Assembly (NCBI GenBank): GCA_041398605.1
Contig: JAWKUK010000022.1
Location: 1-64,000 of the forward strand
DNA: 64,000 bases
Direction of reading: 5' to 3'
Origin: JAWKUK01 sp041398605
GTDB taxonomy: Bacteria > Planctomycetota > UBA1135 > GCA-002686595
Both the position numbers and the translations under genes were made by a program. The stretch's first letter is position 1. Each line of letters opens with the position of its first letter. Of this stretch, positions 18,501-26,587 are shown piece by piece. The notes under the pieces were generated by a model. The model did no database searches. It was not told the origin of the DNA and was given only the letters and a program-made list of their open reading frames with translations.

Positions 18501-18658
18501 TCGATGAGTATCGCCGCTTTCAGTACCTGCGCGCCACGCTGGAAGAGCTCGAGCGGGACCAGGACCCTTTGCTGCAGCAGATCGAGGACACGAATCGGAC
18601 GCTGGAACAACAAATTCGTGACGCGCTGATGCGTGACCTCCGCGAGCGCCATGGGTAG
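15518..18658 (+). CDS. Membrane-anchored von Willebrand A protein (YfbK-like) with anti-sigma-like N-terminus
   Basis: 1046 aa. Residues 1-95 are acidic and helical (E-L-S-A-E-D-A-L-H-A-A-L...L-G-E-L-A-G-D-E), like the cytoplasmic part of ECF anti-sigma factors without the zinc motif. One transmembrane helix lies near 100-118. A long low-complexity Pro/Ala/Ser region follows (about 300-450). Then come the Von_Willebrand N-terminal domain (near 510-575), a vWA domain with an intact metal site (D-T-S-G-S-M near 629; S-x-N-G-S-T-N; L-S-D-G-V), and a DUF3520-like C-terminus. The layout predicts a receptor that senses something outside and controls the preceding sigma factor. Ligand unknown. Confidence 0.8.
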   Translation: MEDNHDMQELSAEDALHAALCALALGELAGDEAAALEARVAAEPELGAQYAEARATIALVRTSLAGGDALPPEHMERLLEGARQQAQPTPILHLAWYRQPAVRLAASLVLLAGAGFVGLRLVDQGQRAADDSSARLLERSSNAGAAVAGVPAHEPADELAVDPAEVKASRAELEPLMEAAARDAYVRRLTAGEIRQNGQPKYVDPDAETVAVDGFVDHSASPTSEPVPAPDASALAALGYASDAVTEREQVLAQRALGDVTNGHEEVAALGLNLGEAQGESKNAAGVPNARFFFEAGELAAAPKAGEETHFAGVVTSTGRSGPSSPGPGGAPARRVAPSAPSTPNAGSAPNPPVPPGAPRPAQAPPTSTTPLGGGGGAGGVLAGPQPSDSRSQAAPEALAPEQPLAAPAPVREERLRKRSAVTAASEPRDAVSDELALGRVGASREAAPATDRGRGKQAKDEGPDEMTRAIGGFSPGSPLPRLSDEQLELMVDQEWARFHRDCQLRPNERPRDMYFRFWGDNAFVATAQDAQSTFGADVDTASYALARRYLREGQRPERAQIRTEEFVNAFTPDLVPPSEETFALSLELAPTPFGEDANHWLLRVGVRGKEVAKDQREPLNLTFVVDTSGSMREGDRLELVKHAMRLLVTQLDARDTIAIVAYSNEARQVLGATSAARRDLIESAIQPLSPNGSTNAEAGLRMGYAMAETMLASGTYNRVVFLSDGVANMGQTDQDRINGDVKRFRDAGIYLNTIGVGMNNHNDAFLEQLANKGDGICDYVDDAKAAQKAIVERFTGAFVPIASDVKLQVEFDPAQVLRWRQLGYENRAIADRDFRNDKVDAGEVGAGHQVTCLYEVELAPDLSKQDLRRALATLRVRWKAPKQARQDVNEVDVFERETALDYGLAAGSFQAASLGFRRAALAAEFAEVLRRSSHARFDSYAALVSELGALMDASSRGGEQKVIEELVELADLVRRADALGFGRAVPVTNLERTIDEYRRFQYLRATLEELERDQDPLLQQIEDTNRTLEQQIRDALMRDLRERHG

Positions 18659-18734
18659 TGGGCCCGTGGAGAGGAGAACCTGCCGCGTCCGCATGGCGGG
18701 CAGGTGACTCCGGAGCAGGAAACGGAAGCAGATT

Positions 18735-18771
18735 GGTCGGCCACACCGCAGAGCAGGCGGTGGGGCCGACC
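18735..18771 (+). terminator. Hairpin after the vWA gene
   Basis: GGTCGGCC at 18735-18742 pairs with GGCCGACC at 18764-18771, and an inner CCGC/GCGG pair extends the stem. The downstream sequence is GCTTTCGTT. It sits 77 bases past the vWA stop and before the DUF423 gene, fitting a transcription terminator with a short T-rich tail. Confidence 0.5.
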
Positions 18772-18878
18772 GCTTTCGTTCACGCCGGGTGTCGCTGCGA
18801 GCGCAGTGCTGCGATCGAACTCGGCTTCAGCCTGCCGGCTGGGCGCGCTGCGAGGGTTAGGTGCGGTACCCTCTCGGG

Positions 18879-19256
18879 ATGCCTACCCCATCCGGCTCGC
18901 TCGTGCGCATCGGCGCGCTCCTCGGCTTCATCGGCGTTGCGGCCGGTACGTTCGGCGCGCACGGCCTGCAGGGCTTCACCGACGACCCACAGCGCATTGA
19001 CTGGTGGCGCACCGGCGTCCTCTACCACCTCGTGCATGCGCTCGCGGTGCTCGCCGCGGGCCTCGTCGCTGCAGCCCCAGCAGGCGAAGGTCGCGCGCCG
19101 CGCATCGCCGGCTGGAGCTTCGCGTTCGGCACGCTGATCTTCAGCGGCACCCTCTATGCCATGGCGCTCGGCGCGCCACGCTGGCTCGGCGCGATCACGC
19201 CGCTCGGCGGCGTTGGGTTCCTCGTTGGCTGGGCGGCCCTGGCGCGCGCACGCTAA
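18879..19256 (+). CDS. DUF423 family small membrane protein (YgdD-like)
   Basis: 125 aa from the ATG at 18879; a GTG six codons upstream is an alternative. Four hydrophobic helices are visible, with the family marks G-A-F-G-A-H-G-L-type near the N-terminus (here A-A-G-T-F-G-A-H-G-L-Q) and Y-H-L-V-H-A-L-A after the first loop, then F-A-F-G-T-L-I-F-S-G-T-L-Y and I-T-P-L-G-G-V-G-F-L-V-G-W. These are hallmarks of DUF423. Its function is not established. Confidence 0.85.
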   Translation: MPTPSGSLVRIGALLGFIGVAAGTFGAHGLQGFTDDPQRIDWWRTGVLYHLVHALAVLAAGLVAAAPAGEGRAPRIAGWSFAFGTLIFSGTLYAMALGAPRWLGAITPLGGVGFLVGWAALARAR

Positions 19257-19284
19257 CAGGCGAACGGCCGCGCGCTCCCGAGCC

Positions 19285-20679
19285 TCAAGGCCGAATCGTC
19301 CACGTCGCGCCGAGGGCGGCGTCGACCTCGTAGAGCGTCAACGTCTGGTTCGTCGCGCTGTACGTCCATGCGGTCGTCGTCACGCCCTCGCGGATCACTG
19401 CCGAAGGGGGCGCTGACTTGTGGGAGACCGCGACCTCGAAGGAGGCCGCAGTGCGCGACTGGACGTGCAGCGCCAGGTCGCGGTCGTAGCGCAGCCCGAG
19501 CGTCGCGTCGTCGATCGCGAAGCCTATGGAGCGGACGTTGTCGAGGTCCGTCAGCTCGACCCGATTGTTCGCTGGCGAGGTGCGCGCCTGGAACGAAGAG
19601 AAGCGCTTCGAGCGCGCCTGTCGCACCTCGTACGCGTGCCAGCGCCCGTCGCGGTCTGCCAGTATCGGCGCGGCGCTCCCAGGCGTCGGCGCCTCGAGCG
19701 TCAGCTGCTCCAGGTCATCCAGGATCGTCAACGGCAGCGTCGACCAAGAATGCGCGGCGGAGTTCACGCTGTTCCAGGTCGAGGTGCCGCCCCAGAACAG
19801 GAGCCGCAAGTGCGTCTGGAATGACTGCGACGACAGGTACTGCAGCGGGTCGCTAGACGCTGTGTAGTGCAGCACGGGAACGTGCAGGAGGTTGCGCACC
19901 ATGTCCGTCTCGGGGTCGACGATCAAGCCGGGCTTGAGATCGATGGCGGACGAAAGCTGGTACCGAAAAGGCGCGGCGGACGGCGACGCAGAGAACATCA
20001 GCGGGCTCTCGAACACCGCTTGGATCCCGGCCGCCTCGTATGTGTTCCGGAGCGAGGTCGAGCCGGTGTGGTTGACGACCGCCGCGATCCGAACGTGCTG
20101 CGGATCGAGGTGCCGTGCCGCGTAGCTGACGGCGGCGCCGCCGCCCATCGAGAACCCGACCGCGTACACGCGGTCGAGGTCGAGCGGGGCCAGCGCCTGC
20201 ACGAACTCGAACACGTCCTCGATGTTGTCCTGCCCGTAGTCGATGCCGTAGCTGAAGATGTGCGCGCACAGCGGCACGATGACGATCCAGCCGCGGTTCG
20301 CGGCCTCGGTCGCGAGCGCGGTGCTGTTCAAGACCGCTTGCGGCGTCTCGCCGTAGCCGTGGAAGAGCGTCAAGACCGGGTACGGAACGGGGAAGTTCGC
20401 CGCCGGGTCGGGCCGGACCACGGCGAACTCTTCCTTCCAGCGACGCTCTGGGAGATTGAGCTGGTACAGGAACGTGTTGGGTCCGACCAACCCGAGCGAC
20501 ACCACCGGCGGTGCGAAGGGGTCGTAGGCCTCACCGCCGAGCGCGGCGGGCGTCAGGTACGTCGCCGACCGGGGCGTGGCGCTCCGCGCGCCCGGCGCCT
20601 GACCGAGGGTCACAGCTTGGGAGGGCGGCGACGCCGCGAGGAGCAGCGGCGCGCACGCGAGCAGAGCGACGGTCGACAT
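19285..20679 (-). CDS. Secreted alpha/beta hydrolase (esterase-like)
   Basis: 464 aa with a signal peptide (MSTVALLACAPLLLAASPPSQA). The alpha/beta hydrolase core shows an oxyanion-type L-F-H-G-Y-G-E-T loop and the nucleophile elbow G-F-S-M-G-G-G. The layout (dienelactone/PHB-depolymerase-like, with a preceding D-N-I-E-D-V-F-E-F-V helix) fits a secreted esterase. The C-terminal 120 residues look like an extra beta domain, perhaps for binding. Convergent with the DUF423 gene (28-nt gap). Substrate unknown. Confidence 0.75.
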   Translation of the reverse strand: MSTVALLACAPLLLAASPPSQAVTLGQAPGARSATPRSATYLTPAALGGEAYDPFAPPVVSLGLVGPNTFLYQLNLPERRWKEEFAVVRPDPAANFPVPYPVLTLFHGYGETPQAVLNSTALATEAANRGWIVIVPLCAHIFSYGIDYGQDNIEDVFEFVQALAPLDLDRVYAVGFSMGGGAAVSYAARHLDPQHVRIAAVVNHTGSTSLRNTYEAAGIQAVFESPLMFSASPSAAPFRYQLSSAIDLKPGLIVDPETDMVRNLLHVPVLHYTASSDPLQYLSSQSFQTHLRLLFWGGTSTWNSVNSAAHSWSTLPLTILDDLEQLTLEAPTPGSAAPILADRDGRWHAYEVRQARSKRFSSFQARTSPANNRVELTDLDNVRSIGFAIDDATLGLRYDRDLALHVQSRTAASFEVAVSHKSAPPSAVIREGVTTTAWTYSATNQTLTLYEVDAALGATWTIRP

Positions 20680-20810
20680 GGAGGCTTCGGGGCGGGTGCG
20701 CGGCAGCGCGCAGGTAGCTGGGCCGGAGGAGCGTAACCGATGGCGCGAGACCGTTGGCGATGTCGGGCGCGGAGGAGTCGAAAGGCTCTCCGAACGGGGT
20801 CAAGCCCGCG

Positions 20811-21680
20811 TCAGCGCAGCGCTTCTTCCACGTGTGCCTCGTAGCGAGTCATCATTTCCCGGGTCACCGGCCCAGGGCGACCGGATCCGATCACGTGCTC
20901 GTCGATGCGCACGATCGGCACGACCCCTCGCACGGAGCTGGTCAGGAAGGCCTCGTCGAAGCGGCGCAGGTCCCCGATCGAGACGTAGTCCCAGACGGGC
21001 TCCTCGGGTGAGAGCTCGAGGACGGCATCCCTCGTGACACCGCGTAGCACCCGCTGTGGCGCGGTCCAGAGCTTCTCGTTGCGCACGAACACCAGGTTGC
21101 TCTGGACGCCCTCGAGGAGGCGCCCGTCCGCATCGACCAGCATCGGCTCGTAACACTCGGCGAGGCGCGGCGAGGCCGCGATGTGCCGCTCGCGCACGAG
21201 CGTCCAGTGGCTGTCCTTGACCTCGGCGCGCTCGCGTCGGATCTCGGCCGTCGTGGCGACGTGGACGCCGTTCCTCAGGTGCTCGCGCTCGACGCCACGG
21301 AACGGGCTCAGCGTCAGCACGACATTGGCGCTAGAGCCGACGGCGAACAGCGGCCCGCGGCAGACGTCGATGCGGACACGCGCCTCGACGCCGTGCTCGA
21401 TCCGGAAGAGCGCGCCGGCTTGGACCAACGCGCGGTGCACGTCATCGGGCTCGAACGCGAGCCCACCACCCAGCGCGTGACACGACGCCGCGAGCCGGCG
21501 CAGGTGCTCCGCGAGCGAGAAGAAGCAGGAGCCGTCATAGGTACGCACTCCTTCGTACGCAGCCGCCCCCAGGTGCTCGAGGACTTCGGCGGACGACCCC
21601 GGCATCGGCGCAGCGAACTCGACAGCGCGCGCGCCGTCGACGGCGAAGTAGCGGGGCGAGGGTGCGTCGTTCGGCTTCAT
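20811..21680 (-). CDS. Class IV (branched-chain/D-amino-acid type) PLP aminotransferase
   Basis: 289 aa from the ATG at 21680; an in-frame ATG at 21734 would add 18 residues. The fold-type IV marks are present: Y-E-G-V-R-T-Y-D-G near the start, E-V-K-D-S-H-W with the Lys expected to hold PLP, and L-L-E-G-V-Q-S-N-L-V-F-V with the Glu that contacts the cofactor. The family includes IlvE, D-amino-acid transaminase and 4-amino-4-deoxychorismate lyase; I cannot choose between them. It is transcribed divergently from tryptophan 2,3-dioxygenase with only about 110 bp between starts, so shared regulation is possible. Confidence 0.8.
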   Translation of the reverse strand: MKPNDAPSPRYFAVDGARAVEFAAPMPGSSAEVLEHLGAAAYEGVRTYDGSCFFSLAEHLRRLAASCHALGGGLAFEPDDVHRALVQAGALFRIEHGVEARVRIDVCRGPLFAVGSSANVVLTLSPFRGVEREHLRNGVHVATTAEIRRERAEVKDSHWTLVRERHIAASPRLAECYEPMLVDADGRLLEGVQSNLVFVRNEKLWTAPQRVLRGVTRDAVLELSPEEPVWDYVSIGDLRRFDEAFLTSSVRGVVPIVRIDEHVIGSGRPGPVTREMMTRYEAHVEEALR

Positions 21681-21791
21681 GGGCCGCCCATGATCGTCGA
21701 ACGCTCGGGCGAGTGGAACCTGTTCCCTCGGCATTGCTCCGATCGAGCGCTCGGGCCCGCCCCCAGCCTGGCCCGACGCTAGAATCTGCGC

Positions 21792-22910
21792 GTGAAGCGC
21801 CCCACCAACTACTGGGATTACATCAAGGTCGAAGAGCTCCTCGCGCTGCAGGGCGGCCTCGCCGATGACGACGCGAGCCTGGCGAGCGAAGAGGTGCTCT
21901 TTGTCGTCGTGCACCAGGTGTACGAGCTCTGGTTCAAGGTCGTGCTGCGCGAACTGACCGAGGCGCGCGACCTCTTCATGGCGCCGAACGTCGCCGAGCA
22001 AGAGCTCTCCGGCGCGGTCACGCGCATGCGCCGAGTGGTCACGATCCTGCGCGCTGCGTCACAGCACTTCGAGGTCGTCGAATCGCTCGGCACGCGCGAG
22101 TACCTGGCCTTCCGCGACAAGCTGTTTCCCGCGAGCGGCTTCCAGAGCGCGCAGCTGCGGCAGATCGAGATCATGCTCGGCTTGCAAGAGGACGAGCGGA
22201 TCCCGCTCGGCCCGCCAGGCAGCCACATGAAAGCGCTCGACGACCCGTCGGGTCTGCCGAGCCCCGCGCGCCTGCGCGTCGAGCGCCAGCTCGCCGACCG
22301 CCCTAGCTTGCGCGAGGCGCTCGAAGCCTGGCTCGCACGGACGCCGATCGACGGCGCCCCGCACGACGCGCCGGACGCTGCGCAGCGGCTCGAGCGCTTC
22401 GTCGCGCGTTTCCTCGACGCCCACGCGACGCACGTCGATGCAGCGCGCGACCACGCCCAGAGCGTGACGCTCAAGACCGACAGCGCCGAGCGCCTCGCGG
22501 CGATGTACGAGCGCGAGAAGGCCGGCGTGCGCGCGTTCCTCGCGCCAGGTCCGACGCCGGAGCTCCAGCAGCGCCAGCGCGTCCGCGCAGCGATGCTGTA
22601 CATCGAGACGTACCGCGACCTGCCGCTCTTGTCGTGGCCCCGCGAGATCCTGGCCGCGGTCATCGAGCTCGAGCAGGGCTTCGTGCTGTTCCGGCAGCGC
22701 CACGCGCGCATGGTCGAACGTGTCATCGGCCGGCGCACAGGGACGGGCGGGAGCGCGGGCGTCGATTACCTCGACCAGACCGCCCTCCAGTACCGCGTGT
22801 TCCGCGACCTGTGGGCCGTCCGCACGATGCTCCTGCCGAGGGAGCTCGTCGCCTTGCCCCCCGAGGCGTCGTTCTACGGCTTCGCCGCCGCCCCAGCCCC
22901 CGCGGATTGA
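21792..22910 (+). CDS. kynA: Tryptophan 2,3-dioxygenase
   Basis: 372 aa. The opening N-Y-W-D-Y-I-K-V-E-E-L-L-A-L-Q-G-G and the following H-Q-V-Y-E-L-W-F-K-V-V-L-R-E-L-T-E-A-R block are diagnostic for TDO; the His in HQVYELWF is the distal haem-pocket His. The haem enzyme opens the indole ring of L-Trp to N-formylkynurenine, the first step of the kynurenine pathway. Length is somewhat above the usual 280-300 aa, owing to an internal stretch around residues 165-230. No kynurenine formamidase or kynureninase gene adjoins it. Confidence 0.9.
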   Translation: MKRPTNYWDYIKVEELLALQGGLADDDASLASEEVLFVVVHQVYELWFKVVLRELTEARDLFMAPNVAEQELSGAVTRMRRVVTILRAASQHFEVVESLGTREYLAFRDKLFPASGFQSAQLRQIEIMLGLQEDERIPLGPPGSHMKALDDPSGLPSPARLRVERQLADRPSLREALEAWLARTPIDGAPHDAPDAAQRLERFVARFLDAHATHVDAARDHAQSVTLKTDSAERLAAMYEREKAGVRAFLAPGPTPELQQRQRVRAAMLYIETYRDLPLLSWPREILAAVIELEQGFVLFRQRHARMVERVIGRRTGTGGSAGVDYLDQTALQYRVFRDLWAVRTMLLPRELVALPPEASFYGFAAAPAPAD

Positions 22911-22936
22911 GGGCGGCGGGCCGAATCCTGTAGCCT

Positions 22937-22954
22937 CCTTGACGATATCTTCAT
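22937..22954 (+). promoter_or_regulatory. Candidate Pho box upstream of phoB
   Basis: CCTTGAC (22937-22943), a 4-nt spacer GATA, and TCTTCAT (22948-22954) form two 7-nt half sites with an 11-nt period. Each differs by one base from a half site upstream of pstS (TCTTGAC, TCTTGAT at 36352-36378). PhoB-family regulators bind direct repeats with this spacing. The site lies 67 bases before the response-regulator ATG, so it suggests autoregulation. Inference from pattern only. Confidence 0.4.
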
Positions 22955-23021
22955 ATTCACGACCTACGGTCTCGGCGTGAAGAGCGTCAACCAGGGTTCA
23001 ACACCACGCGGGACCGGCACC

Positions 23022-23708
23022 ATGACGAAGGAGACCATCCTGATCGTCGAGGACGACCCTGACATCGTCGAGCTGCTCCAGTACACCCTGGAGCGCGAGG
23101 GGTACCCGGTGCTCGTCGCGAAGGACGGCGAACGTGGGCTCGCCGAAGCGCGGCGCCGCAAGCCGGGCCTCGTGCTGCTCGACTTGATGTTGCCCGGCAT
23201 GGACGGGCTCGAGATCTGCCGCGCTTTGAAAGGCGACACGACGACGCGCGCGATCCCCGTCGTGATGTTGACGGCCAAGGGTGAGGAGAGCGACGTCGTG
23301 CTCGGCCTCGAGCTGGGCGCCGAGGACTATGTGCGCAAGCCGTTCAGCCCGCGCGAGCTGATCGCGCGCGTGCGCGCGGTCCTGCGGCGCGGCGCGCCGC
23401 AGCCCGACGCGCGCTCGCGCATCGAGCTCGGTGACATCGCGCTCGACCGCGAGCGCCACGAGGTCACGATCGCCGGCGCCGTTGTCGAGTTCACGCGCTC
23501 GGAGTTCCGGCTGCTCTGGACCCTCGCCCGCCACCCCGGCCGGGTCTACACCCGGGACGAGCTCGTCGAGCGCCTGACGGACGGTGAGACGATCATTCTC
23601 GAGCGCAACATCGACGTGCACGTGAGCGCGATCCGCAAGAAGCTCGGCGTCGAGCGGGACGTCATCGGGACGGTCCGCGGCGTCGGATACAAGCTCGTGG
23701 ACGCGTAG
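23022..23708 (+). CDS. phoB: OmpR/PhoB-family response regulator
   Basis: 228 aa from the ATG at 23022; a GTG at 22977 would add 15 residues of unlikely sequence. The receiver domain has the acidic pair after V-E-D-D, phospho-acceptor Asp54 in V-L-L-D-L-M-L-P-G-M-D-G, a Thr in V-V-M-L-T-A-K-G and the conserved Lys in V-R-K-P-F. Residues 130-228 are a winged-helix DNA-binding domain (T-R-S-E-F-R-L-L; R-N-I-D-V-H-V-S-A-I-R-K-K-L). PhoR-like histidine kinase follows 31 nt downstream. PhoB identity is inferred from the partner, the PhoB-like sequence and the pst operon elsewhere in the window. Confidence 0.85.
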   Translation: MTKETILIVEDDPDIVELLQYTLEREGYPVLVAKDGERGLAEARRRKPGLVLLDLMLPGMDGLEICRALKGDTTTRAIPVVMLTAKGEESDVVLGLELGAEDYVRKPFSPRELIARVRAVLRRGAPQPDARSRIELGDIALDRERHEVTIAGAVVEFTRSEFRLLWTLARHPGRVYTRDELVERLTDGETIILERNIDVHVSAIRKKLGVERDVIGTVRGVGYKLVDA

Positions 23709-23739
23709 GTCGGCGCGCTCCGGGACCGGATCGGGCAAG

Positions 23740-25548
23740 ATGGTGCTGGCTCATTCCATCCCAGCCAGCTCGAGACTCGCCTTGTTCCGCTCACGCATCT
23801 TTTGGCGGCTGTACCTCTCGTACGCCGTGCTCGTCTTGTTGACCCTCGGTGTCACGGGCACCCTCGTGCTCCGGCAGTACCGCGCCGGCCTCACAGAGCG
23901 GCTCGAGGACTCCCTGCGCGTCCAAACCCTGACGCTCGCGCACTTTGCGGAGAACGACTTCGCGGACCCGCCGAGCGACCTCGCGACGCTCGTCAATCGC
24001 TACGCGGAGGCGACGGGGCGGCGCGTCACCTTCATCAAGCGGAACGGCGTCGTCCTGGTCGACTCCGAGCGCCCCGGTCAGCAAATCTCCAACCACGCGG
24101 ACCGGCCCGAGATCCGCACGGCGTTGCACTCGGGTTATGGCTCCGACCGCCGTCACAGCTTGACGACGGGCCGCGACACGCTTTACGCGGCGCACGTGCC
24201 GCACCACGCGGACGAGACGGCGGGCATCGTGCGCGTCGCGGTCCACGTGGATGAGATCGAGGCGCAGGTCGCGGACGTGCGAGGCCTCTTTGTCACGGCC
24301 GCGATCTTCGCCACGTTGGCGGCGCTGCTGTTCGGCGCGGTCGCGGTGCGCCGCGTCGCGCGGCCGCTCGATGAGATGCGCGAGGTCGCGCAGGCGCTCA
24401 GCGCTGGCGACTACGACGCGCGCGTCGATCAGCCAGGATCGGACGAGCTCGGCGTGCTGGGCAGCACGCTGAATCGCTTGGGAGGAGACATGAGTGAACG
24501 CGTCACAGCCTTGACGGCGGGCCAGGACCGCTTGCGGGCGATGGTCGCCGGGATGGTCGAGGGCGTCATCGCCGTCGACGACGAGGACCGGATCACCTTC
24601 ACGAACCACACGGCGCGCCGGATGCTGGGGCTCAGCGCGTACGCCGAGCCCCGCAGCGAGCGGCTCTGGGAGGCCGCCCGCGTCCCGGAGATTCCGGAGC
24701 TGCTGAGCGAGGCGCGCCGCTCGGACGCCGCGGCGCAGCGCGAGCTGAACCTCTTGCTCGGCGGGCGCGAGGTCACGGTCCGCGCGCAGGCGCACCGCTT
24801 CGCCGACGGCGACCGGGTCGGCGTTGTCGTCGTGTTGCACGACATCTCGGAGCTCCGCAGGCTCGAGCGCATTCGGCGGGACTTCGTCGCCAACGTCAGC
24901 CACGAGCTGAAGACGCCGTTGACGTCGATCCGCGGCTACGTCGAGACCTTGCTCGATGGCGCGTTGCATGACGAGCAGAACAACACGCGCTTCCTCGAGA
25001 AGATTGAGCAGAACGTCCAGCGCCTGTCGCACCTGGTGACGGACCTCCTGAGCCTCGCCCGGATCGAAGCCCAGGAGGGCGCGCTGCCGCTCGAGCGCGT
25101 CGACCTGCACGGCTTGATCGAGCAGGCCCAGCGCCGGCACGAGCCCTCGGCCATCGGCCGCGACCAGACCCTGCGGCTGGAGTCGTGCACCGGCGCGCTG
25201 CAGGTGCTGGGTGACCGCGAGGCCTTGACCCAGGTGATCGACAACCTCGTCGACAACGCGTTGAAGTACACGCCCTCCGAGGGCCATGTGACCATTCGCG
25301 TGAAGCGCCACGAGCGCGATGCGGTCATCGAGGTCCAGGACGACGGCATCGGGATCCCCAAGGAAGACATCGAGCGGATCTTCGAGCGCTTTTATCGCGT
25401 CGACAAAGCACGCTCGCGCGCGGTCGGCGGCACGGGCCTCGGCTTGTCGATCGTCAAGCACCTCGTCGTGGCGATGCGCGGCGAAGTCGAAGTCGAGAGC
25501 GAAGTCGACGAGGGCACGACATTCCGCGTGCGGCTGCCGCTCGCGTAG
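23740..25548 (+). CDS. phoR: PhoR-like sensor histidine kinase
   Basis: 602 aa. Two transmembrane helices (about 23-45 and 183-205) flank a periplasmic domain; then HAMP (205-258), a PAS-like region (265-370), the HisKA dimerisation helix with phospho-acceptor His388 in V-S-H-E-L-K-T-P-L, and an HATPase domain with N box (N-L-V-D-N-A-L-K-Y-T), G1 (D-D-G-I-G-I-P) and G2 (G-G-T-G-L-G-L-S-I-V-K). This is the full PhoR layout seen in bacteria with an extracytoplasmic sensor domain. Same operon as phoB. Probably responds to phosphate through the Pst/PhoU complex encoded at 36-44 kb. Confidence 0.85.
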   Translation: MVLAHSIPASSRLALFRSRIFWRLYLSYAVLVLLTLGVTGTLVLRQYRAGLTERLEDSLRVQTLTLAHFAENDFADPPSDLATLVNRYAEATGRRVTFIKRNGVVLVDSERPGQQISNHADRPEIRTALHSGYGSDRRHSLTTGRDTLYAAHVPHHADETAGIVRVAVHVDEIEAQVADVRGLFVTAAIFATLAALLFGAVAVRRVARPLDEMREVAQALSAGDYDARVDQPGSDELGVLGSTLNRLGGDMSERVTALTAGQDRLRAMVAGMVEGVIAVDDEDRITFTNHTARRMLGLSAYAEPRSERLWEAARVPEIPELLSEARRSDAAAQRELNLLLGGREVTVRAQAHRFADGDRVGVVVVLHDISELRRLERIRRDFVANVSHELKTPLTSIRGYVETLLDGALHDEQNNTRFLEKIEQNVQRLSHLVTDLLSLARIEAQEGALPLERVDLHGLIEQAQRRHEPSAIGRDQTLRLESCTGALQVLGDREALTQVIDNLVDNALKYTPSEGHVTIRVKRHERDAVIEVQDDGIGIPKEDIERIFERFYRVDKARSRAVGGTGLGLSIVKHLVVAMRGEVEVESEVDEGTTFRVRLPLA

Positions 25549-25593
25549 CGCGGCGCGGGGCGCTGCAGGCGGGCCGATGCAGCTTGCCCGCGG

Positions 25594-26472
25594 TCACGCG
25601 TCGGCCTCGACATCGGGTACGAGCTCGCGCAGCAGCGCGTTGGGGAAGCGCCGCGAAGGCGTGATCGCGTAGAACGACTCCCGCAGGTCGGGGAGCCGGC
25701 GCACCTCGACCAGGATGCCGGACGCGAGCTCGTCCTGGACGACGATCGGGGGCACGACGGCGAGGCCGCTGCCCTCGCGAGCCATGAGGCGCAGCATGGC
25801 CATGTCGTCGACTTCGCCGGCGATCCGTGGACGGACACCGAGCCGATCTACGAGCGCATCGAAGCCCGTGCGGATGCTGCTCTCGATCGTCGGGAGCAGC
25901 AGGGGCTCATTGGCCAGGATGTCCGCGAGGCGTCGCCCCTTGCGGACCTTGTCAGGGTGACCGATGAGGCTCACCGGTTGCTCCGCGATCAGGTGCGGGA
26001 CCCACGCAGTGTGCGCGTCGCGGAGCGGCGCGACATTCGCCAGCACGACGTCGATCCGGTGGGCCTCCAGCTCGCGCAAGAGGCTCGCGAGCGACCCCGA
26101 ACGCAGCACCAGCTCGACGTCTTCACGGCCGATCAACGGCCGGAGGAACGCGACCTGGAAGTTGCGCGAGAGGGTCCCGAGCGCGCCGACCCGGAGGACG
26201 CGACGCGCTCGCCCGCCCAGCGTCCCGACGAGCTCGCCCCCGAGGTCGAACAGCGCGTCGGCGTATTGGAGCGCGATGCTCCCGGCCTCGGTCAAGACCA
26301 GCGACCGGCCGCGCCGCTCGAACAGCTCGTGGCCGAGCGCGCGCTCCAGCTTCTGGATCTGGACGGAGACCGCGGACTGGGACACGTGCAGGCGCTCGGC
26401 GGCGCGTGTGAGGTTGCCCTCGTGGGCGACAGCCCAGAAGTAGCGCAGGTGATGGAAGTTGAGATCGATCAC
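25594..26472 (-). CDS. LysR-family transcriptional regulator, NhaR-like
   Basis: 292 aa. The winged helix-turn-helix (residues 5-65) reads N-F-H-H-L-R-Y-F-W-A-V-A-H-E-G-N-L-T-R-A-A-type and S-Q-S-A-V-S-V-Q-I-Q-K-L-E. The Y-F-W-x-V start and G-R-x-L-x-L-T-E-A-G match the NhaR branch of LysR. A periplasmic-binding-protein-like effector domain follows. Divergent from the isocitrate dehydrogenase gene; a perfect palindrome starts 5 bp upstream of its ATG (26477-26497). That fits control of both itself and icd. Effector unknown. Confidence 0.8.
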   Translation of the reverse strand: MIDLNFHHLRYFWAVAHEGNLTRAAERLHVSQSAVSVQIQKLERALGHELFERRGRSLVLTEAGSIALQYADALFDLGGELVGTLGGRARRVLRVGALGTLSRNFQVAFLRPLIGREDVELVLRSGSLASLLRELEAHRIDVVLANVAPLRDAHTAWVPHLIAEQPVSLIGHPDKVRKGRRLADILANEPLLLPTIESSIRTGFDALVDRLGVRPRIAGEVDDMAMLRLMAREGSGLAVVPPIVVQDELASGILVEVRRLPDLRESFYAITPSRRFPNALLRELVPDVEADA

Positions 26473-26476
26473 ACGT

Positions 26477-26516
26477 TCGTTCTATGAGATAGAACGATTC
26501 GATGCAATCTTTGCAT
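26477..26516. promoter_or_regulatory. Two palindromic operator candidates between lysR and icd
   Basis: TCGTTCTAT-GAG-ATAGAACGA (26477-26497) is a perfect 9-bp inverted repeat with a 3-bp centre and contains a T-N11-A LysR core. ATGCAA-TCT-TTGCAT (26502-26516) is a second perfect inverted repeat, 6-bp arms with the same 3-bp centre. They fill the divergent promoter region next to the LysR start. A further pair (TGGAACG near 26524 and CGTTCCA ending near 26573) would form a stem in the icd 5' leader. Confidence 0.6.
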
Positions 26517-26587
26517 TGGATGCATGGAACGGATGAGGCGAACCTGGGGGACGTAGCCCCGCTTCGTTCCATCAAGACCCTCCCTCC

